Origin: Leptospira yanagawae serovar Saopaulo str. Sao Paulo = ATCC 700523
Lineage (GTDB): Bacteria; Spirochaetota; Leptospiria; Leptospirales; Leptospiraceae
DNA length: 64,000 bases
Assembly: GCF_000332475.2 (NCBI RefSeq)
Contig: NZ_AOGX02000032.1
Span: 1-64,000 of the forward strand
Direction of reading: 5' to 3'
Positions 25,585-35,921 of this stretch are shown in pieces. Made by a program: the position numbers and the translations under genes. Within the stretch, counting starts at the first letter, position 1, and each line of letters starts with the position of its first letter. The notes below the pieces were generated by a model. That model ran no database searches. It saw nothing but the letters and a program-made list of their open reading frames with translations, and was not told where the DNA came from.

Positions 25585-28359
25585 ATGACAAACATTGGTC
25601 TTACTATGGCCAAACCAGAAACGGAAAATCCTTATTCTAAAACAGTCCTCCTTCCGGAGACCAATTTTCCCATGAAAGCCGACCTGGCAAAACGTGAGCC
25701 AGGCCAAATACAAATTTGGAAAGACCAAAAAGTTTTCCAAAAGATGAAGGAAATTCGTAAATCAAAACCTTCCTTTGTTTTGCATGATGGACCACCCTAT
25801 GCCAATGGAAACTTCCATGTGGGTCACTCTCTCAATAAAATTTTAAAAGACATCATCATCAAATCAAAAACCCTAAGTGGGTACCAAACCGATATGATCC
25901 CGGGATGGGATTGCCATGGTCTTCCCATCGAAGTACAGGTGTTAAAGAATCTTGGGAAAGAAGCACGGAACACAAGTCCAAGTGAACTCAGAAAAAAATG
26001 CCGTGAGTATGCCACTGAGTTTGTAGGCAAACAAGGGGATGACCTAAATCGTTTCCTTTGTTTTTGGGATGAGAACCATAAATACCTAACCATGGCTCCA
26101 GAATTCGAAGCAAGGATTGTGGAAGTATTTGGTTCTCTGTTTGAAAAAGGATATATTTATAAAGGGAAAAAACCAGTGTACTGGTGCATCGATCTTGCGA
26201 CAGCACATGCGGAAGCAGAAATCGAATACCAAAACCATGTGTCACCTTCCATCTATGTAAAGTTTGCTGTTAAGGGTGAAACGGATACGTATTGTCTTAT
26301 CTGGACCACAACTCCATGGACCCTTCCTGCAAACCTTGCGATTTGTTTCAATGAAGAACTCGCCTATTCTCTTTTCCAATCCGACAACCATGGAAGGCTC
26401 ATCCTTGCCGATGGATTAAAAGAGGCGGTGGAACAAAAAACGGGGATCACCCTCACAAAAATCAAATCCCTCTCCAATGCCGACTTAAATCAAATGGTTT
26501 TCCAACATCCATTTTTAGAGAGAGAGTCCATTCCTCTATTTGGAAACCATGTCACACTCGATGCAGGAACAGGTTGTGTTCACACCGCACCAGGACATGG
26601 AACAGACGATTACCGTGTGGGAACGGCAGCAGGTTTGCCAACACTTTCCCCAGTAGACGATTACGGCCGTTATACGGACGAATTTGAAATGATGAAGGGA
26701 ATCAAAATTTGGGATGCCAATCCAAAAATTGTCGAATTACTCCGTGAAAAAAATGCACTCGTTCATTTCTCAGAATTCACACACTCCTATCCACATAGTT
26801 GGAGGAGTAAAAAACCTTTGATCTTTCGCGCAACTCCTCAGTGGTTTTTTTCCATCGATCATAATGGACTCAGGGAAGAATCTCTAAAAGCCATCGACAA
26901 AGTACAATGGATTCCAGATTGGGGGATCACAAGAATTCGTTCCATGGTGGAATCTAGACCTGACTGGTGTTTGTCTCGCCAAAGGAATTGGGGAGTTCCT
27001 ATCCCATCCTTTACTTGTAAGTCTTGTGGACAGACTCATTTGGATGACAAAACCATCCAACACTTCATCCAAATTGTCAAAAAAGAAGGCATCGAAGTTT
27101 GGTATGAAAAGGAAGCCAAAGATTTATTACCACAAGGAACAAAGTGTAACAAATGTGGTTCCGAAGATCTAAAACAAGATAAGGATATTTTAGATGTTTG
27201 GTTTGACTCTGGAGTTTCCAGCTTTGCTGTGTTTGGTGATTCAATTGGAAAAGAACCAGCAGACTTATACCTAGAGGGATCGGACCAACACCGAGGTTGG
27301 TTCCAATCTTCCCTTTGGCCATCGATGGCGATTCGGAAAACACCACCTTATAAATCTGTTCTCACACATGGTTATGTTTTGGATGACAAAGGCCATGCAA
27401 TGTCCAAATCCCTTGGAAACGTGATCAATCCAACAACGGATATCATCAACCAATACGGTGCCGATATACTAAGACTTTGGGTAAGCACCCAAGATTTCAG
27501 AGATGATGTTAAAATTGGAAAGGATTCCATCAAAACCGTTTCAGAAGCCTACCGTAAGATCCGTAATACCTTCCGGTATCTACTGGGAAATACAAACGCA
27601 GATACCCTCTCTTGGAACTTAAAAAAAGAAGAACTCGAAACTATCGATCGATACTACTTACACAAACTGGCTAAACTGAATGAAGATGTAAAAAAACTTT
27701 ATGACTCCTACCAGTTCCACCAAGTGTATCATAAGGTACTTGTTTTCTGTACTGTCGATTTAAGCCAAGACTACTTCGAAATCATCAGAGACCGAATGTA
27801 TTGTGATGCGAAAGATTCTAAAACAAGAAGGTCTTCCGAATATGCACTTGCTTTGATTTTAGATGTCCTCACTAAACTTCTAGCCCCAATCCTTTCGTTT
27901 ACCACAGAAGAAGTTTGGACAACATTTGGAAAAAAAGATTCTGTGTTTTATTCTGATTTTTCCGATTTATCCCAATGGATCGATGAAACTCTTGAAACCA
28001 AACTGAAACCAGTTTTTGCAACCAAAGAAGATGTACAAAAGGCTTTGGAAGAAGCAAGAAAACTGGGAAAACTTGGAAAGTCATTAGAAGCGGAAGTGAT
28101 CATAGAAGGTGATAAAGACAGTTACTCTTTTTCACCTGAAGAACTGGCATTATTTTTTGTAGTGTCACATGTCAGTTTTGATGGAAAAGAAATCCAAGAA
28201 GTATTTTCTGAATGGAAGGGTGAAACTGGTTCCATCCAAATCCGAAAACCAAAACATGCGGAATGCCCAAGATGTTGGCGTCATGTTTCGGAAAAAGAAG
28301 GGACTCTTTGCAAACGATGTGAGACAGTCGTTTCCAAACTATCCCCAAACAATGGTTAA
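25585..28359 (+). CDS. ileS: Isoleucyl-tRNA synthetase
   Basis: Charges tRNA-Ile. The class I motifs are intact: HVGHS in [15 protein letters not shown] (about residue 73) and HAMSKSLGN (about 604). The editing domain contains the usual [13 protein letters not shown]. The C-terminus has the zinc ribbon CPRCWRH...C..C, as in the bacterial type. At 924 residues it has normal length. An ATG at 25606 ([14 protein letters not shown]) is an equally likely start, since neither has an obvious ribosome-binding site. No T-box leader is visible upstream. Confidence 0.98.
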   Translation: MTNIGLTMAKPETENPYSKTVLLPETNFPMKADLAKREPGQIQIWKDQKVFQKMKEIRKSKPSFVLHDGPPYANGNFHVGHSLNKILKDIIIKSKTLSGYQTDMIPGWDCHGLPIEVQVLKNLGKEARNTSPSELRKKCREYATEFVGKQGDDLNRFLCFWDENHKYLTMAPEFEARIVEVFGSLFEKGYIYKGKKPVYWCIDLATAHAEAEIEYQNHVSPSIYVKFAVKGETDTYCLIWTTTPWTLPANLAICFNEELAYSLFQSDNHGRLILADGLKEAVEQKTGITLTKIKSLSNADLNQMVFQHPFLERESIPLFGNHVTLDAGTGCVHTAPGHGTDDYRVGTAAGLPTLSPVDDYGRYTDEFEMMKGIKIWDANPKIVELLREKNALVHFSEFTHSYPHSWRSKKPLIFRATPQWFFSIDHNGLREESLKAIDKVQWIPDWGITRIRSMVESRPDWCLSRQRNWGVPIPSFTCKSCGQTHLDDKTIQHFIQIVKKEGIEVWYEKEAKDLLPQGTKCNKCGSEDLKQDKDILDVWFDSGVSSFAVFGDSIGKEPADLYLEGSDQHRGWFQSSLWPSMAIRKTPPYKSVLTHGYVLDDKGHAMSKSLGNVINPTTDIINQYGADILRLWVSTQDFRDDVKIGKDSIKTVSEAYRKIRNTFRYLLGNTNADTLSWNLKKEELETIDRYYLHKLAKLNEDVKKLYDSYQFHQVYHKVLVFCTVDLSQDYFEIIRDRMYCDAKDSKTRRSSEYALALILDVLTKLLAPILSFTTEEVWTTFGKKDSVFYSDFSDLSQWIDETLETKLKPVFATKEDVQKALEEARKLGKLGKSLEAEVIIEGDKDSYSFSPEELALFFVVSHVSFDGKEIQEVFSEWKGETGSIQIRKPKHAECPRCWRHVSEKEGTLCKRCETVVSKLSPNNG

Positions 28360-28490
28360 ACATTTGAACCCAAAGATCTAAAAAACAAATTGTAACAAAA
28401 CACGGAGTGAATCTGTAGTCAGGTATTTCTCCGTTTTCGTTACCGTTCTCGTTCCAATGCCAAACCCAAAGTCAGCAATCAATTCATAGA

Positions 28491-30119
28491 TTACGACTTT
28501 GGTTTTTGTTTCCACTTCCGTAAAAACCTTCCTAAAATGATCTCCGATTCGGAAAGACCCGTATAGGTCGCGATCCCAAAATAAATGATAACTGCAGGGA
28601 GGATGGAAATACCAAGACTCAAACGACTAAGATTTGCATAACTGAATCCCAAAACATTAATTCCCCAACTATGTAAATTTGGTTTGATTCCCCACTCCGA
28701 AAATATTAGCCAAAAAAAAAGTCCAAATAGTGCTGGAACCATCTTTAACACACGTTTACCGACAGTGGCAAATGGAATACTCACTTGGTGGTGTTTTAGA
28801 TAAAAAAGTAATAATGAGGATGTGACTATGGAACTGAGAGCAGATGCAAGGGCGATCGCCGAATGTTTCAAAAAAAACATCAGACTAATACTTACGATTA
28901 CACTTAATAAAAATGAAACCAATTGGATGCGCAAAGGAGTTTTGGTATCTGAAAATGCATAATAAGAAGAAACGAGTACCTTATTGATGCTATAAAATGG
29001 TATTGCCAATGAATAAAATACAAGTGGGAAAAACGCAGTGAGCGTAGCAAGATGGTCCCAACGCCCTCCATAATAAATGGAATCCAATACAGTTTCCCCT
29101 AAAACCGCCAAACCAATGCTTGCTGGCAATGTCAAAAAAAATGCAAAAGACAATACATCGGCTATTTCTTTTGGAATATTTTCTTCCCGACCTTCCCGTA
29201 AATCTTTTAAAAGAGATGGAAGGATGGTTGTCGCAAGTGCCACTCCAATGATCCCTGTAGGGAGTTGGACTAACCTTTGTGCATAATCCAAACTCACAAC
29301 AGCACCAAGTCCCGGATTTTGGTTTTGGATGTAGTTGGCTAGAAAAATGTCTACAAGAAGCCCTATCTGATAAAAACTCCCACCAAGTGCGGCAGGTAAC
29401 ATGAGTTTAAAAATCTTTTTGATGGCCGGGTGTTTGAAATCCAATCGAAAGATGGGACCATAACCGTTTCGAAACACAAACCATGTTTGGACAAGGAGTT
29501 GTAATACACCACCACATACAATTCCATATGCGAGTAAAAATACTCGGTCTCTGATTTCCTGGTAAAAAGGAAAGACAAACAAAAATACGATCAGATAACT
29601 AAAATTCAGGATAATAGGAGATAAAGAGGGGACAAAGTATTTGTGATGGGAGTTTGAAATCGACATAAAGATCGAAGACAAACTTGCTGTCATGATGAGA
29701 AAAAACAAAACTAACGAAAGTTCTACGACCAATTTACCATATTCAGGTGACCCGCCAACTAAGGTGGGCAAAAACTGGGCTGCAAAAAACCAAAAAAAAG
29801 CGACAAACACCGACAAACAAAGGAAAAGAAAACTTAAAACTGTTCCTGCCATCACACGTGCTTCCAAAACACCCATTTTTTCATACTCTGAAAAGATTGG
29901 CATAAAGGATTGGCTTAACGTTCCTTCAGCCAATAAGTTGCGGAACATATTGGGAAGTCGGTATGCCACACTAAAGGCAGATGCCACCATACCGGTTCCA
30001 AAGCTAACAGCCATAAAGTGGTCCCGGATAAGGCCTAAAATCCTCGATAAAAAGGTATAAAATGATAAAGCAAGGGATCGTTTCGTACTCGAAGTTTTCC
30101 CAGGGACTTGGTTTGTCAT
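28491..30119 (-). CDS. murJ: Lipid II flippase MurJ (MviN family)
   Basis: A 542-residue inner-membrane protein with about 14 helices of the MOP/MurJ fold. The N-terminal SFYTFLSRILGLIRDHFMA and the following SVAYRLPNMFRNLLAEGTLS, then FMPIF, are the MurJ signature, including the conserved Arg residues of the central cavity. It moves lipid II across the membrane for peptidoglycan synthesis. It is the last gene of a leftward operon starting at lipB, 11 bases after the STAS/zinc-ribbon gene. Normal length, all hallmarks present. Confidence 0.96.
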   Translation of the reverse strand: MTNQVPGKTSSTKRSLALSFYTFLSRILGLIRDHFMAVSFGTGMVASAFSVAYRLPNMFRNLLAEGTLSQSFMPIFSEYEKMGVLEARVMAGTVLSFLFLCLSVFVAFFWFFAAQFLPTLVGGSPEYGKLVVELSLVLFFLIMTASLSSIFMSISNSHHKYFVPSLSPIILNFSYLIVFLFVFPFYQEIRDRVFLLAYGIVCGGVLQLLVQTWFVFRNGYGPIFRLDFKHPAIKKIFKLMLPAALGGSFYQIGLLVDIFLANYIQNQNPGLGAVVSLDYAQRLVQLPTGIIGVALATTILPSLLKDLREGREENIPKEIADVLSFAFFLTLPASIGLAVLGETVLDSIYYGGRWDHLATLTAFFPLVFYSLAIPFYSINKVLVSSYYAFSDTKTPLRIQLVSFLLSVIVSISLMFFLKHSAIALASALSSIVTSSLLLFYLKHHQVSIPFATVGKRVLKMVPALFGLFFWLIFSEWGIKPNLHSWGINVLGFSYANLSRLSLGISILPAVIIYFGIATYTGLSESEIILGRFLRKWKQKPKS

Positions 30120-30130
30120 ACGACCAGGTT

Positions 30131-31000
30131 TTATATTGGATTTAATTTTTCAAGGAAACGGATGGAACCATTGGGACTGAGTTGGAATTGTGTTTTACAA
30201 CTTGGGCATTCATGTTTTCCAAATTTAAATAACCTTAACCTGGTTCCACAAACTTCACATTGGATGATCCTTTCAACCGTTTCCAATTGTTTCGTTTTGG
30301 ATTGGATATAACTTGGAATTTTTTCCAAATTGGCTTCCGGTTCCTTGCCTGATTTGTAAACGGAAAATCGCCTTTCGAGTTCGGATTGCAGGGAGTCTTT
30401 GATTTCGAGTCGAAGTTGGTTGATCTTTTCTTCTAAAACGGTTTCCATGGAGGGGTTTTGCATTTGAACTGCTTTGTTTTCCGATGGTAAAGATTCCAAT
30501 TTTGAAACTGGTTCTTTTTCTCGGGACTCTTTCCCTTCCCCTTTTGATTTGCCTGTAAAATAAAATCTAATTTGATTCTGGTTTGGTGTTTGCTCTTCTC
30601 GCAATCCCTTTTGGTTTGGAATCACATCCGAATCGTTTGGATGATTTGATTCATTATTTTCTGAGGAAAGATCTACTTGGAGTAAAAAAGACTCAGCTGA
30701 ATGGTGACTTCTAAAAACCGGAAGTTTATCAAAAAGACCAACTAACTTTAAAACATCTTCGACTTCTGCCTTTAATCCATAAATGGCATACACAGCATTC
30801 GACTTCAGAATTTGTTTGTGGATTTTAATAAGGATGCTAATCCCATTCGAAGTGACGTAGTCGAGAGCCCCTAGTTGGAATAAAAACTTACGATACCCTT
30901 TGTTTAATTGCGATTCGAAGTATCGATAAAAATCCTCGGCACTACTCCCGTCCAAACCACCTTTTAATTGAATGGAAAATACTTTGTCTTTTGATTCCAT
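30131..31000 (-). CDS. STAS-domain protein with C-terminal zinc ribbon
   Basis: A 289-residue cytosolic protein. Residues 1-105 form a STAS domain (FQLGALDYVTSNGISILIKI), with T/S near residue 50 at the usual phosphorylation position. The middle ~110 residues are low-complexity and polar, with a coiled segment. The C-terminus is a four-Cys zinc ribbon (CEVCGTRLRL...CPSC). STAS plus zinc ribbon is an unusual combination. It sits 3 bases after the membrane-protein gene and 11 before murJ, so the three are surely cotranscribed. A role in partner-switching control of envelope growth is possible but unproven. Confidence 0.85.
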   Translation of the reverse strand: MESKDKVFSIQLKGGLDGSSAEDFYRYFESQLNKGYRKFLFQLGALDYVTSNGISILIKIHKQILKSNAVYAIYGLKAEVEDVLKLVGLFDKLPVFRSHHSAESFLLQVDLSSENNESNHPNDSDVIPNQKGLREEQTPNQNQIRFYFTGKSKGEGKESREKEPVSKLESLPSENKAVQMQNPSMETVLEEKINQLRLEIKDSLQSELERRFSVYKSGKEPEANLEKIPSYIQSKTKQLETVERIIQCEVCGTRLRLFKFGKHECPSCKTQFQLSPNGSIRFLEKLNPI

Positions 31001-31003
31001 AAA

Positions 31004-31990
31004 TTATCCTAAGAATATCGCATCTTGTATGGTTTTGTCATTTGATTCAGGTTTGATTTGATTCACAACTGGCCCAACGGATAAAACTTCTACATCATCT
31101 TTTTTTTCGTTAGAAATGGATTGTGGGACAGCCCCTTCGACTTCCAACACACTCACTGGTTCCAAAGAGTTTTCCGTTGTTTCCAATGTTTTTTTCTGAA
31201 TGATTGGTAAAAACTCACCCGATTCTGGTTGTCTCACTGTTTCTTTAGAAACAAACACTGAATATGTGACAAATGCACCTGTCAGTAGTAAACTCACAAC
31301 AAAGGCAATGAGAATGTAATTGAAAACCATCCATTCAGCTAGTTTCCATTGGTTTTCAAATAATAATCCTAAATTTCCTCGTTCATAAAAAAGAATCACA
31401 AGACCTGAAACATCTAAGGTCCCTGGTTTGTACAAGGGTGTAGTCAACCGAACTGTATTCGATTTTGCTAATGGGAGGTAAGAAAGTACCCATTCGAATC
31501 CATCTCGTATTTTTGGATCACGTTTCGAATTCACAATGGGATTTTCACCATTTTCTGGTTCCGACCATTCCCATTTTTTCATCCTTATCCCTTTGCGAAA
31601 AAAAGTGGACTTTGCCAATTCTTCATCGGGTTTTCGTTTTTTTAATTCATCAATTGTATAAATGGTATCGGTTGAAACTAACAAAGTGGCATCTGGTGCA
31701 TACAAACTGATTTTTAAAAATCGAAATTGTTCTGGATCATTTTTTGACTCTTCTACATAACGATGGAACATCTTTTCCAGCTCCACATAACCTTCGTTAT
31801 TCAATCGTTGTTCTGCCGATTTGGCAAGAGCCAAACTTAAATCCCGAGCCCTGTGGTCAGAAATAAATTGTTCTTGTACAAGCGCATTTTGTAAGGACTC
31901 ATAAAATGTCCAAACCACACCGCTGAGTGCAAGGGTTTCTGAGAGGATAAAAAAGAGTATAAAGGAAAGAAAAAAACGTGAATATTTCAT
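31004..31990 (-). CDS. Bitopic membrane protein with extracytoplasmic sensor-like domain, function unknown
   Basis: A 328-residue protein with two transmembrane helices (about residues 5-28 and 222-245) bracketing a ~190-residue periplasmic domain. The topology, with ISLYAPDATLLVSTDTIYT in the loop, resembles single-Cache/CHASE sensors of histidine kinases and chemoreceptors. The cytoplasmic tail is only about 80 residues, acidic and disordered, with no output domain. The adjacent STAS gene (3 bases away) could supply output, making a split signalling unit. No enzyme motifs are seen. Confidence 0.75.
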   Translation of the reverse strand: MKYSRFFLSFILFFILSETLALSGVVWTFYESLQNALVQEQFISDHRARDLSLALAKSAEQRLNNEGYVELEKMFHRYVEESKNDPEQFRFLKISLYAPDATLLVSTDTIYTIDELKKRKPDEELAKSTFFRKGIRMKKWEWSEPENGENPIVNSKRDPKIRDGFEWVLSYLPLAKSNTVRLTTPLYKPGTLDVSGLVILFYERGNLGLLFENQWKLAEWMVFNYILIAFVVSLLLTGAFVTYSVFVSKETVRQPESGEFLPIIQKKTLETTENSLEPVSVLEVEGAVPQSISNEKKDDVEVLSVGPVVNQIKPESNDKTIQDAIFLG

Positions 31991-32045
31991 GGATCCCCCT
32001 TATTCTTTTCGGCCAAACTCGAGGAAAGGACATAAAAAATCGAAT

Positions 32046-32702
32046 TTAAGGGAGAAGAGAAAGGAAATGGCGAGAGAAACGCAGCACAAATTCGTTTCGT
32101 TTTTCCAAAAACCCATTGGTAAGTCCAAGTTCCGAAAGGGATGTCATATCTTCTGACCTTGCCCCACAAGGGTGGATGAGGGAGAAAGTGGAGAGAGAAT
32201 TGATCCCGTTCAATGCAAATCCAAAACTCGTAAAATGAGATTTGGCATAAACCCCTTCTGAGATCAGTTTCTTTTGTGTGGTTTCAATATAAAGTCCTGG
32301 GGCCTTTGGATTTTCTACCACCACAAGTCCCCAAGTTCCTTTCACTGCGACCGCCAAACTCTCGTTCAAGTACCGTAAAAAATCACCCAAACTGATATTT
32401 CTTTTTTTTAAATCAATGTGGAGGTAACCCACAATTTGGCCTGGTTCATGGGCTGTGAAATCACCTCCCCTTGGAAGCGAAAACAGTTCAACCCCTAGAG
32501 TGGTTAAGTACTCCTTTGAAACCAAAAGATTTTCCGCTTTCGCGCCAATGCCCCCCGTCAAACATGGACTGTGTTCCAAAAAGAGCATGGATTCCCTTCG
32601 ATTTTTCCTGGCATTTTCCTGGAAATCCAAGTATCTTTGGTAAGGTACAATCGAAGGAAAGAGATAGGAAGGTAGTCCTTTTTGATGGAGAAACTTTTGC
32701 AT
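32046..32702 (-). CDS. lipB: Octanoyl-[ACP]:protein N-octanoyltransferase LipB
   Basis: Transfers octanoyl groups from ACP to lipoyl domains, the first step of lipoate synthesis. The 218-residue protein has GGDFTAHEPGQIVGYLHIDL (active-site binding loop), the Lys of KKLISEGVYAK and the catalytic Cys of IHPCG. The His of the usual T-H-G-F-A-L-N is replaced (FTSFGFALN). The ATG at 32702 lies 15 bases inside the divergent Panacea-domain gene, so the two 5' ends overlap. Downstream genes follow closely through to murJ. Confidence 0.9.
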   Translation of the reverse strand: MQKFLHQKGLPSYLFPSIVPYQRYLDFQENARKNRRESMLFLEHSPCLTGGIGAKAENLLVSKEYLTTLGVELFSLPRGGDFTAHEPGQIVGYLHIDLKKRNISLGDFLRYLNESLAVAVKGTWGLVVVENPKAPGLYIETTQKKLISEGVYAKSHFTSFGFALNGINSLSTFSLIHPCGARSEDMTSLSELGLTNGFLEKRNEFVLRFSRHFLSLLP

Positions 32703-33218
32703 GCGATCCTTTGGATCCTCGAAAAATCACCGAATGGCAGAGCCCGCTTGGATTTAGCAAAGCTCCTTTACTATTCGGATGGTGTCCATTTCCAGAAACA
32801 TGCGGAGATGATCACACGAGGAGACTATATCCACTTAGAAGACTCTCCCTACCCCGTCAAACTGAACGAAGCCCTCTTACAATTAAAAGATAAAGGTCAT
32901 ATTGAAGTGGTGCCGAAAATTGAAGGGAATGGAATCCAGGGATTCACATTACGATTTCTGAAGCCCATGGATGGACTTGTTTTATCAAAAGAAGAGAAAC
33001 GGGTCATGATGAAAGTCGTGGAAGCTTTCCGAGGCCGTGTGGTGGATGAAAATCGCCATTATCCCAATTTATACGAAAATTATGTCATCACTCCCCTTTT
33101 TGCTGCCATTCCGTTTTCTGTGGACAGGATCAATACGAAAATCCATGTTCTTGTCCAAAAAAGCCTTTTGAATCTATCGGGCAAAATGTTTAGGGTTTTA
33201 TTTGAGAGGTCCGAATGA
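32685..33218 (+). CDS. Panacea/SocA-like (DUF4065) domain protein
   Basis: The N-terminal half has the DUF4065/Panacea pattern: a helix with L-x-K-L-L-Y-Y-S-D-x-x-H-x-x-x-H ([16 protein letters not shown]), then [25 protein letters not shown]. Panacea domains are best known as antitoxins (SocA, GepA) that neutralise diverse toxins, often with a partner gene beside them. Here there is no toxin: the neighbour is panD, sharing a 4-base ATGA overlap. It may instead be a housekeeping adaptor. The start overlaps the lipB start on the other strand; a TTG at 32682 directly precedes the ATG used here. Confidence 0.65.
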   Translation: MEKLLHAILWILEKSPNGRARLDLAKLLYYSDGVHFQKHAEMITRGDYIHLEDSPYPVKLNEALLQLKDKGHIEVVPKIEGNGIQGFTLRFLKPMDGLVLSKEEKRVMMKVVEAFRGRVVDENRHYPNLYENYVITPLFAAIPFSVDRINTKIHVLVQKSLLNLSGKMFRVLFERSE

Positions 33219-33571
33219 TCATCACTGTTTGCAAAGGCAAAATCCATAGAGCCGTCGTCACTGAGGCGGAACTCCACTACGAAGGTAGCCTCACCGTTGA
33301 CCAAGACCTAATGGATATGGCCGGTATGAAACCTTATGAACAAGTGAGTGTGGTGAACGTAAATAATGGCGCCAGATTCGAAACCTACCTCATTGTAGGA
33401 GAACGGGGTTCGGGAACGATTTGTCTGAATGGGGCTGCGGCAAGGCTTGGGATGAAAGGTGACAAAGTCATCATCATCACCTATGGCCAGGTTGAGGAAA
33501 AGGAACTTCCTAACGATTACAAACCGAAAGTTGTCTTCGTAGATGAAAACAATCGGCCGAAAAAAGCCTAA
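33215..33571 (+). CDS. panD: Aspartate 1-decarboxylase proenzyme
   Basis: Makes beta-alanine from aspartate for pantothenate and CoA. The 118-residue proenzyme shows [20 protein letters not shown]; self-cleavage falls between Gly and Ser of Y-x-G-S, generating the pyruvoyl group. The later [27 protein letters not shown] and DKVIIITYG are family hallmarks. It overlaps the Panacea-domain gene by 4 bases (ATGA). No other pan genes are in the window. No PanZ-type activator gene is nearby. Confidence 0.96.
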   Translation: MIITVCKGKIHRAVVTEAELHYEGSLTVDQDLMDMAGMKPYEQVSVVNVNNGARFETYLIVGERGSGTICLNGAAARLGMKGDKVIIITYGQVEEKELPNDYKPKVVFVDENNRPKKA

Positions 33572-33636
33572 TTTCCCTAATTTTTCTGGGGCATTCCTTC
33601 GATACTAACTGTATAAACCAAATTGGTAGTCGGAAC

Positions 33637-34491
33637 ATGAACAAAACAATATTCGCTCTTTCATTCACCCTTCTCAGTGTTGCGCTCTTTGCACAAGAAT
33701 CTGGGAACCCACAAGGGACACAGGTTTCCGCCGCTTCTTCCAAAGACAACCGGGATCTTTATCCCCTTTCCATGTATGATGCCAGGATCCGTTTGAAGAA
33801 CGTAAGTTTCATCAGAAGGCATGCAGATACGGGTAAAGGTGAATTTTTAGATGTCCAAGTGGAATTGGAATCTAGAGTTCCAGACAACCACGAATATTCT
33901 ATTTTTGTTTTGGCAGGTTTTGAAGGAGACCGAGTCAATAAGGATGAAAGGAGACTTGTTCCGTATCCTGCTTGGCGTAAAGCTGACCCGGAAAAAGACG
34001 AAAGAACATTATACTTCTCTAATATTATGCCAACGCCTTTCACTGCAAAAGAAATTTGGGGTGAAGAAACATACGCAAAGAAAAAAGAAGAAATGGAAAA
34101 ACGCCATTATGCTGGTTTTGAAGCAGAAATGCCGGAACCTACATTCACGGAAGTAGTCGATTACCTCTGTAAAAACAATGCAAAGGCTCTCCCCTTCACA
34201 CTGTTTGGTGAAACTGGACCTTCCAAAGAAAAACAAGTGATTTATAATTACGTTGCACAAACAGAAGATGAAAAAAAACGTCAGGTGCACGAAACATTAC
34301 CAAAACACACCTACACCATTTATAATAACAAATACAAAACAACCATCACAAGCCACCATTACACCCAATACAGACCGAATTTCCTCAGTTTCAATAAAGT
34401 AGCGGTCCTTGTGTTTGATACAAAAAAACCAACAAACAGTTTGTTATTCCGTAAGTTCATCGATATCTCCGACTTAAAGATCACTTACTAA
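33637..34491 (+). CDS. Secreted protein of unknown function
   Basis: A 284-residue protein with a clean signal peptide (MNKTIFALSFTLLSVALFAQ). The mature part is rich in charged and aromatic residues, with a beta-rich start (MYDARIRLKNVSFIRRHADT) and a C-terminus KFIDISDLKITY. No lipobox and no family motif are recognised, so it is probably periplasmic or surface-exposed. It follows panD by 65 bases and is followed by a strong hairpin, which suggests that it ends a transcript. Confidence 0.7.
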   Translation: MNKTIFALSFTLLSVALFAQESGNPQGTQVSAASSKDNRDLYPLSMYDARIRLKNVSFIRRHADTGKGEFLDVQVELESRVPDNHEYSIFVLAGFEGDRVNKDERRLVPYPAWRKADPEKDERTLYFSNIMPTPFTAKEIWGEETYAKKKEEMEKRHYAGFEAEMPEPTFTEVVDYLCKNNAKALPFTLFGETGPSKEKQVIYNYVAQTEDEKKRQVHETLPKHTYTIYNNKYKTTITSHHYTQYRPNFLSFNKVAVLVFDTKKPTNSLLFRKFIDISDLKITY

Positions 34492-34510
34492 TCTAAGCAT
34501 ACCAATCTCC

Positions 34511-34537
34511 ATCCAAGACCTAATATTGGTCTTGGAT
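34511..34537 (+). terminator. Hairpin after secreted-protein gene, possible terminator
   Basis: A perfect 10-bp stem, ATCCAAGACC paired with GGTCTTGGAT, around a 7-base loop, begins 20 bases past the stop codon. It is followed by CCCTTTCC and not a clean T-run, so it may be a weak terminator or an mRNA-stabilising structure. Confidence 0.5.
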
Positions 34538-35039
34538 CCCTTTCCAAATCCTTTCCGTTCTCTTTCTCTCCTCGAATCAAATCACAATTCTAAAACCTTC
34601 GTGCTCCCTTTGTTCTGACTATGTCTGCCACAATAGGTGCCATGGCAAAAGGAACGAATTAAGACTGGGAATCGGAAGTATGTGTGGGAAGCGAAGTGGA
34701 TTTCGGAAGGAACCAAAAACGATCAGCCTTGTCGGAAAAATTTAGTGGTCTGTGCCTTCGGGGCGGATGGGTGGGAATTGTTCCGAGGCCCGAACCCGCC
34801 ACTCATCCTCAGGGTGGTTTAGTTGCAACCAACCGTTGGCAAAGTCCCAACGCCCGTCCAAATCCAAAAAATCCCAGAAAATTGCCTGGTTCATGTATTT
34901 GTAGGTATCGAGTAAATCGAGTAGGTCCCTATGTTTCCTAGGAGAATTTTCCATTCTTTTCCAGTTTCGGCAAACTCTAGACCAGGTCGACGTTTTTTAT
35001 GGACAAAACCAGGTCTTTCTGCCGAAAATAAAACCAGAC
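34538..35039. other. Half-kilobase region of uncertain content
   Basis: This stretch is visibly more GC-rich than its surroundings around 34740-34860 and is open in several frames at once. The most protein-like frame is reverse, 34954-34742 (70 codons, [20 protein letters not shown]...). Overlapping forward frames have no better case. At 34621 a very short frame, MSATIGAMAKGTN, ends at once, like the start of a broken gene. I do not see a known structured RNA (RNase P, SRP, tmRNA motifs absent). It may be a gene remnant or an unrecognised RNA. Confidence 0.3.
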
Positions 35040-35849
35040 ATGGCCATCACGAAGGAAAAAAAAGCGGACTTCAATGACAAGTTGGTAGATTTCAAAAACT
35101 ACCTGGAAGAGTTAAAAAAAGAAGCCAATATTTTCAAAGTCCAAGCCAAAAAAAGTAAGGAAATGGAACCTTACTTTAACATTTCCCTTGCCATCAATTC
35201 GATCAAAACGATTAACACTTGTATTGTGATCAATGAACTTTCCAAGGCCATCCTTGAGATCAATAATAACAATTACTTAGAAACGGCTAGAAAAGAAATT
35301 TATAACTGCATCTCTTATATTGAAAAAACCGTTGGGAACAATGTGGACGGTTCTCTTTCAGAAAACAAAGAACAACTTGCAAAAATCGAAAGGTTCACAC
35401 CTACCCAAAGGTTAAACCTCATTAAAGGTTTACTGCAAGCCATGAAAAAAACAGTGACTGCCTTTGGAACCAATTCGAAATGGAAATGGTCTTGGCCTGA
35501 TATCAATTTCCGCGTAGCGGCATGTACTAAAAATTTATTCGATTTCATTGCGTATGAAAAAGAACAAGATTTAGAAAATCCTTATTATTATATCCGAAAG
35601 GAACACTTTAACCTCATCATCGAACTTGCCAACCAAGCGGCACAGGACTATCGTTCCAAATTTGAAATGTCAACACAAGATTCCACAGATTTGAAACATT
35701 CTGTGGAAATGCTCGAGATGAACCGCAAAATATTCCAAATTACCGGCGAAAATGAAGATTTGGAAAAAACCAAAACACTAATTGAATCCTTCCAACAAAA
35801 GATCACTGACCTCGAATCCGACGATAAAAAGAAAAAAAAGAAACAATAA
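35040..35849 (+). CDS. Helical cytosolic protein of unknown function
   Basis: A 269-residue, all-helical protein with a Lys/Glu-rich N-terminus and an extreme Lys-rich tail ([10 protein letters not shown]). A central aromatic segment ([16 protein letters not shown]) stands out. No signal peptide, membrane helix or known domain is visible. The helices could form a coiled or TPR-like bundle. It is followed 72 bases later by trxA with its own GGAG site. Conservation is unknown from this sequence alone, but length and codon use look like those of a real gene. Confidence 0.7.
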   Translation: MAITKEKKADFNDKLVDFKNYLEELKKEANIFKVQAKKSKEMEPYFNISLAINSIKTINTCIVINELSKAILEINNNNYLETARKEIYNCISYIEKTVGNNVDGSLSENKEQLAKIERFTPTQRLNLIKGLLQAMKKTVTAFGTNSKWKWSWPDINFRVAACTKNLFDFIAYEKEQDLENPYYYIRKEHFNLIIELANQAAQDYRSKFEMSTQDSTDLKHSVEMLEMNRKIFQITGENEDLEKTKTLIESFQQKITDLESDDKKKKKKQ

Positions 35850-35921
35850 TCGACGATTTTCCCTCGAATCCCCAGTCTAGTTTATAGAAAGGTTATACGT
35901 TTCAAAAGGAGATTTCGAAAT

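Noticed and set aside
28380..28440. Possible terminator with ACGGAG/CTCCGT arms after ileS
   Set aside because: The stem is only 6 bp with a loop of about 20 bases and no clear T-run.
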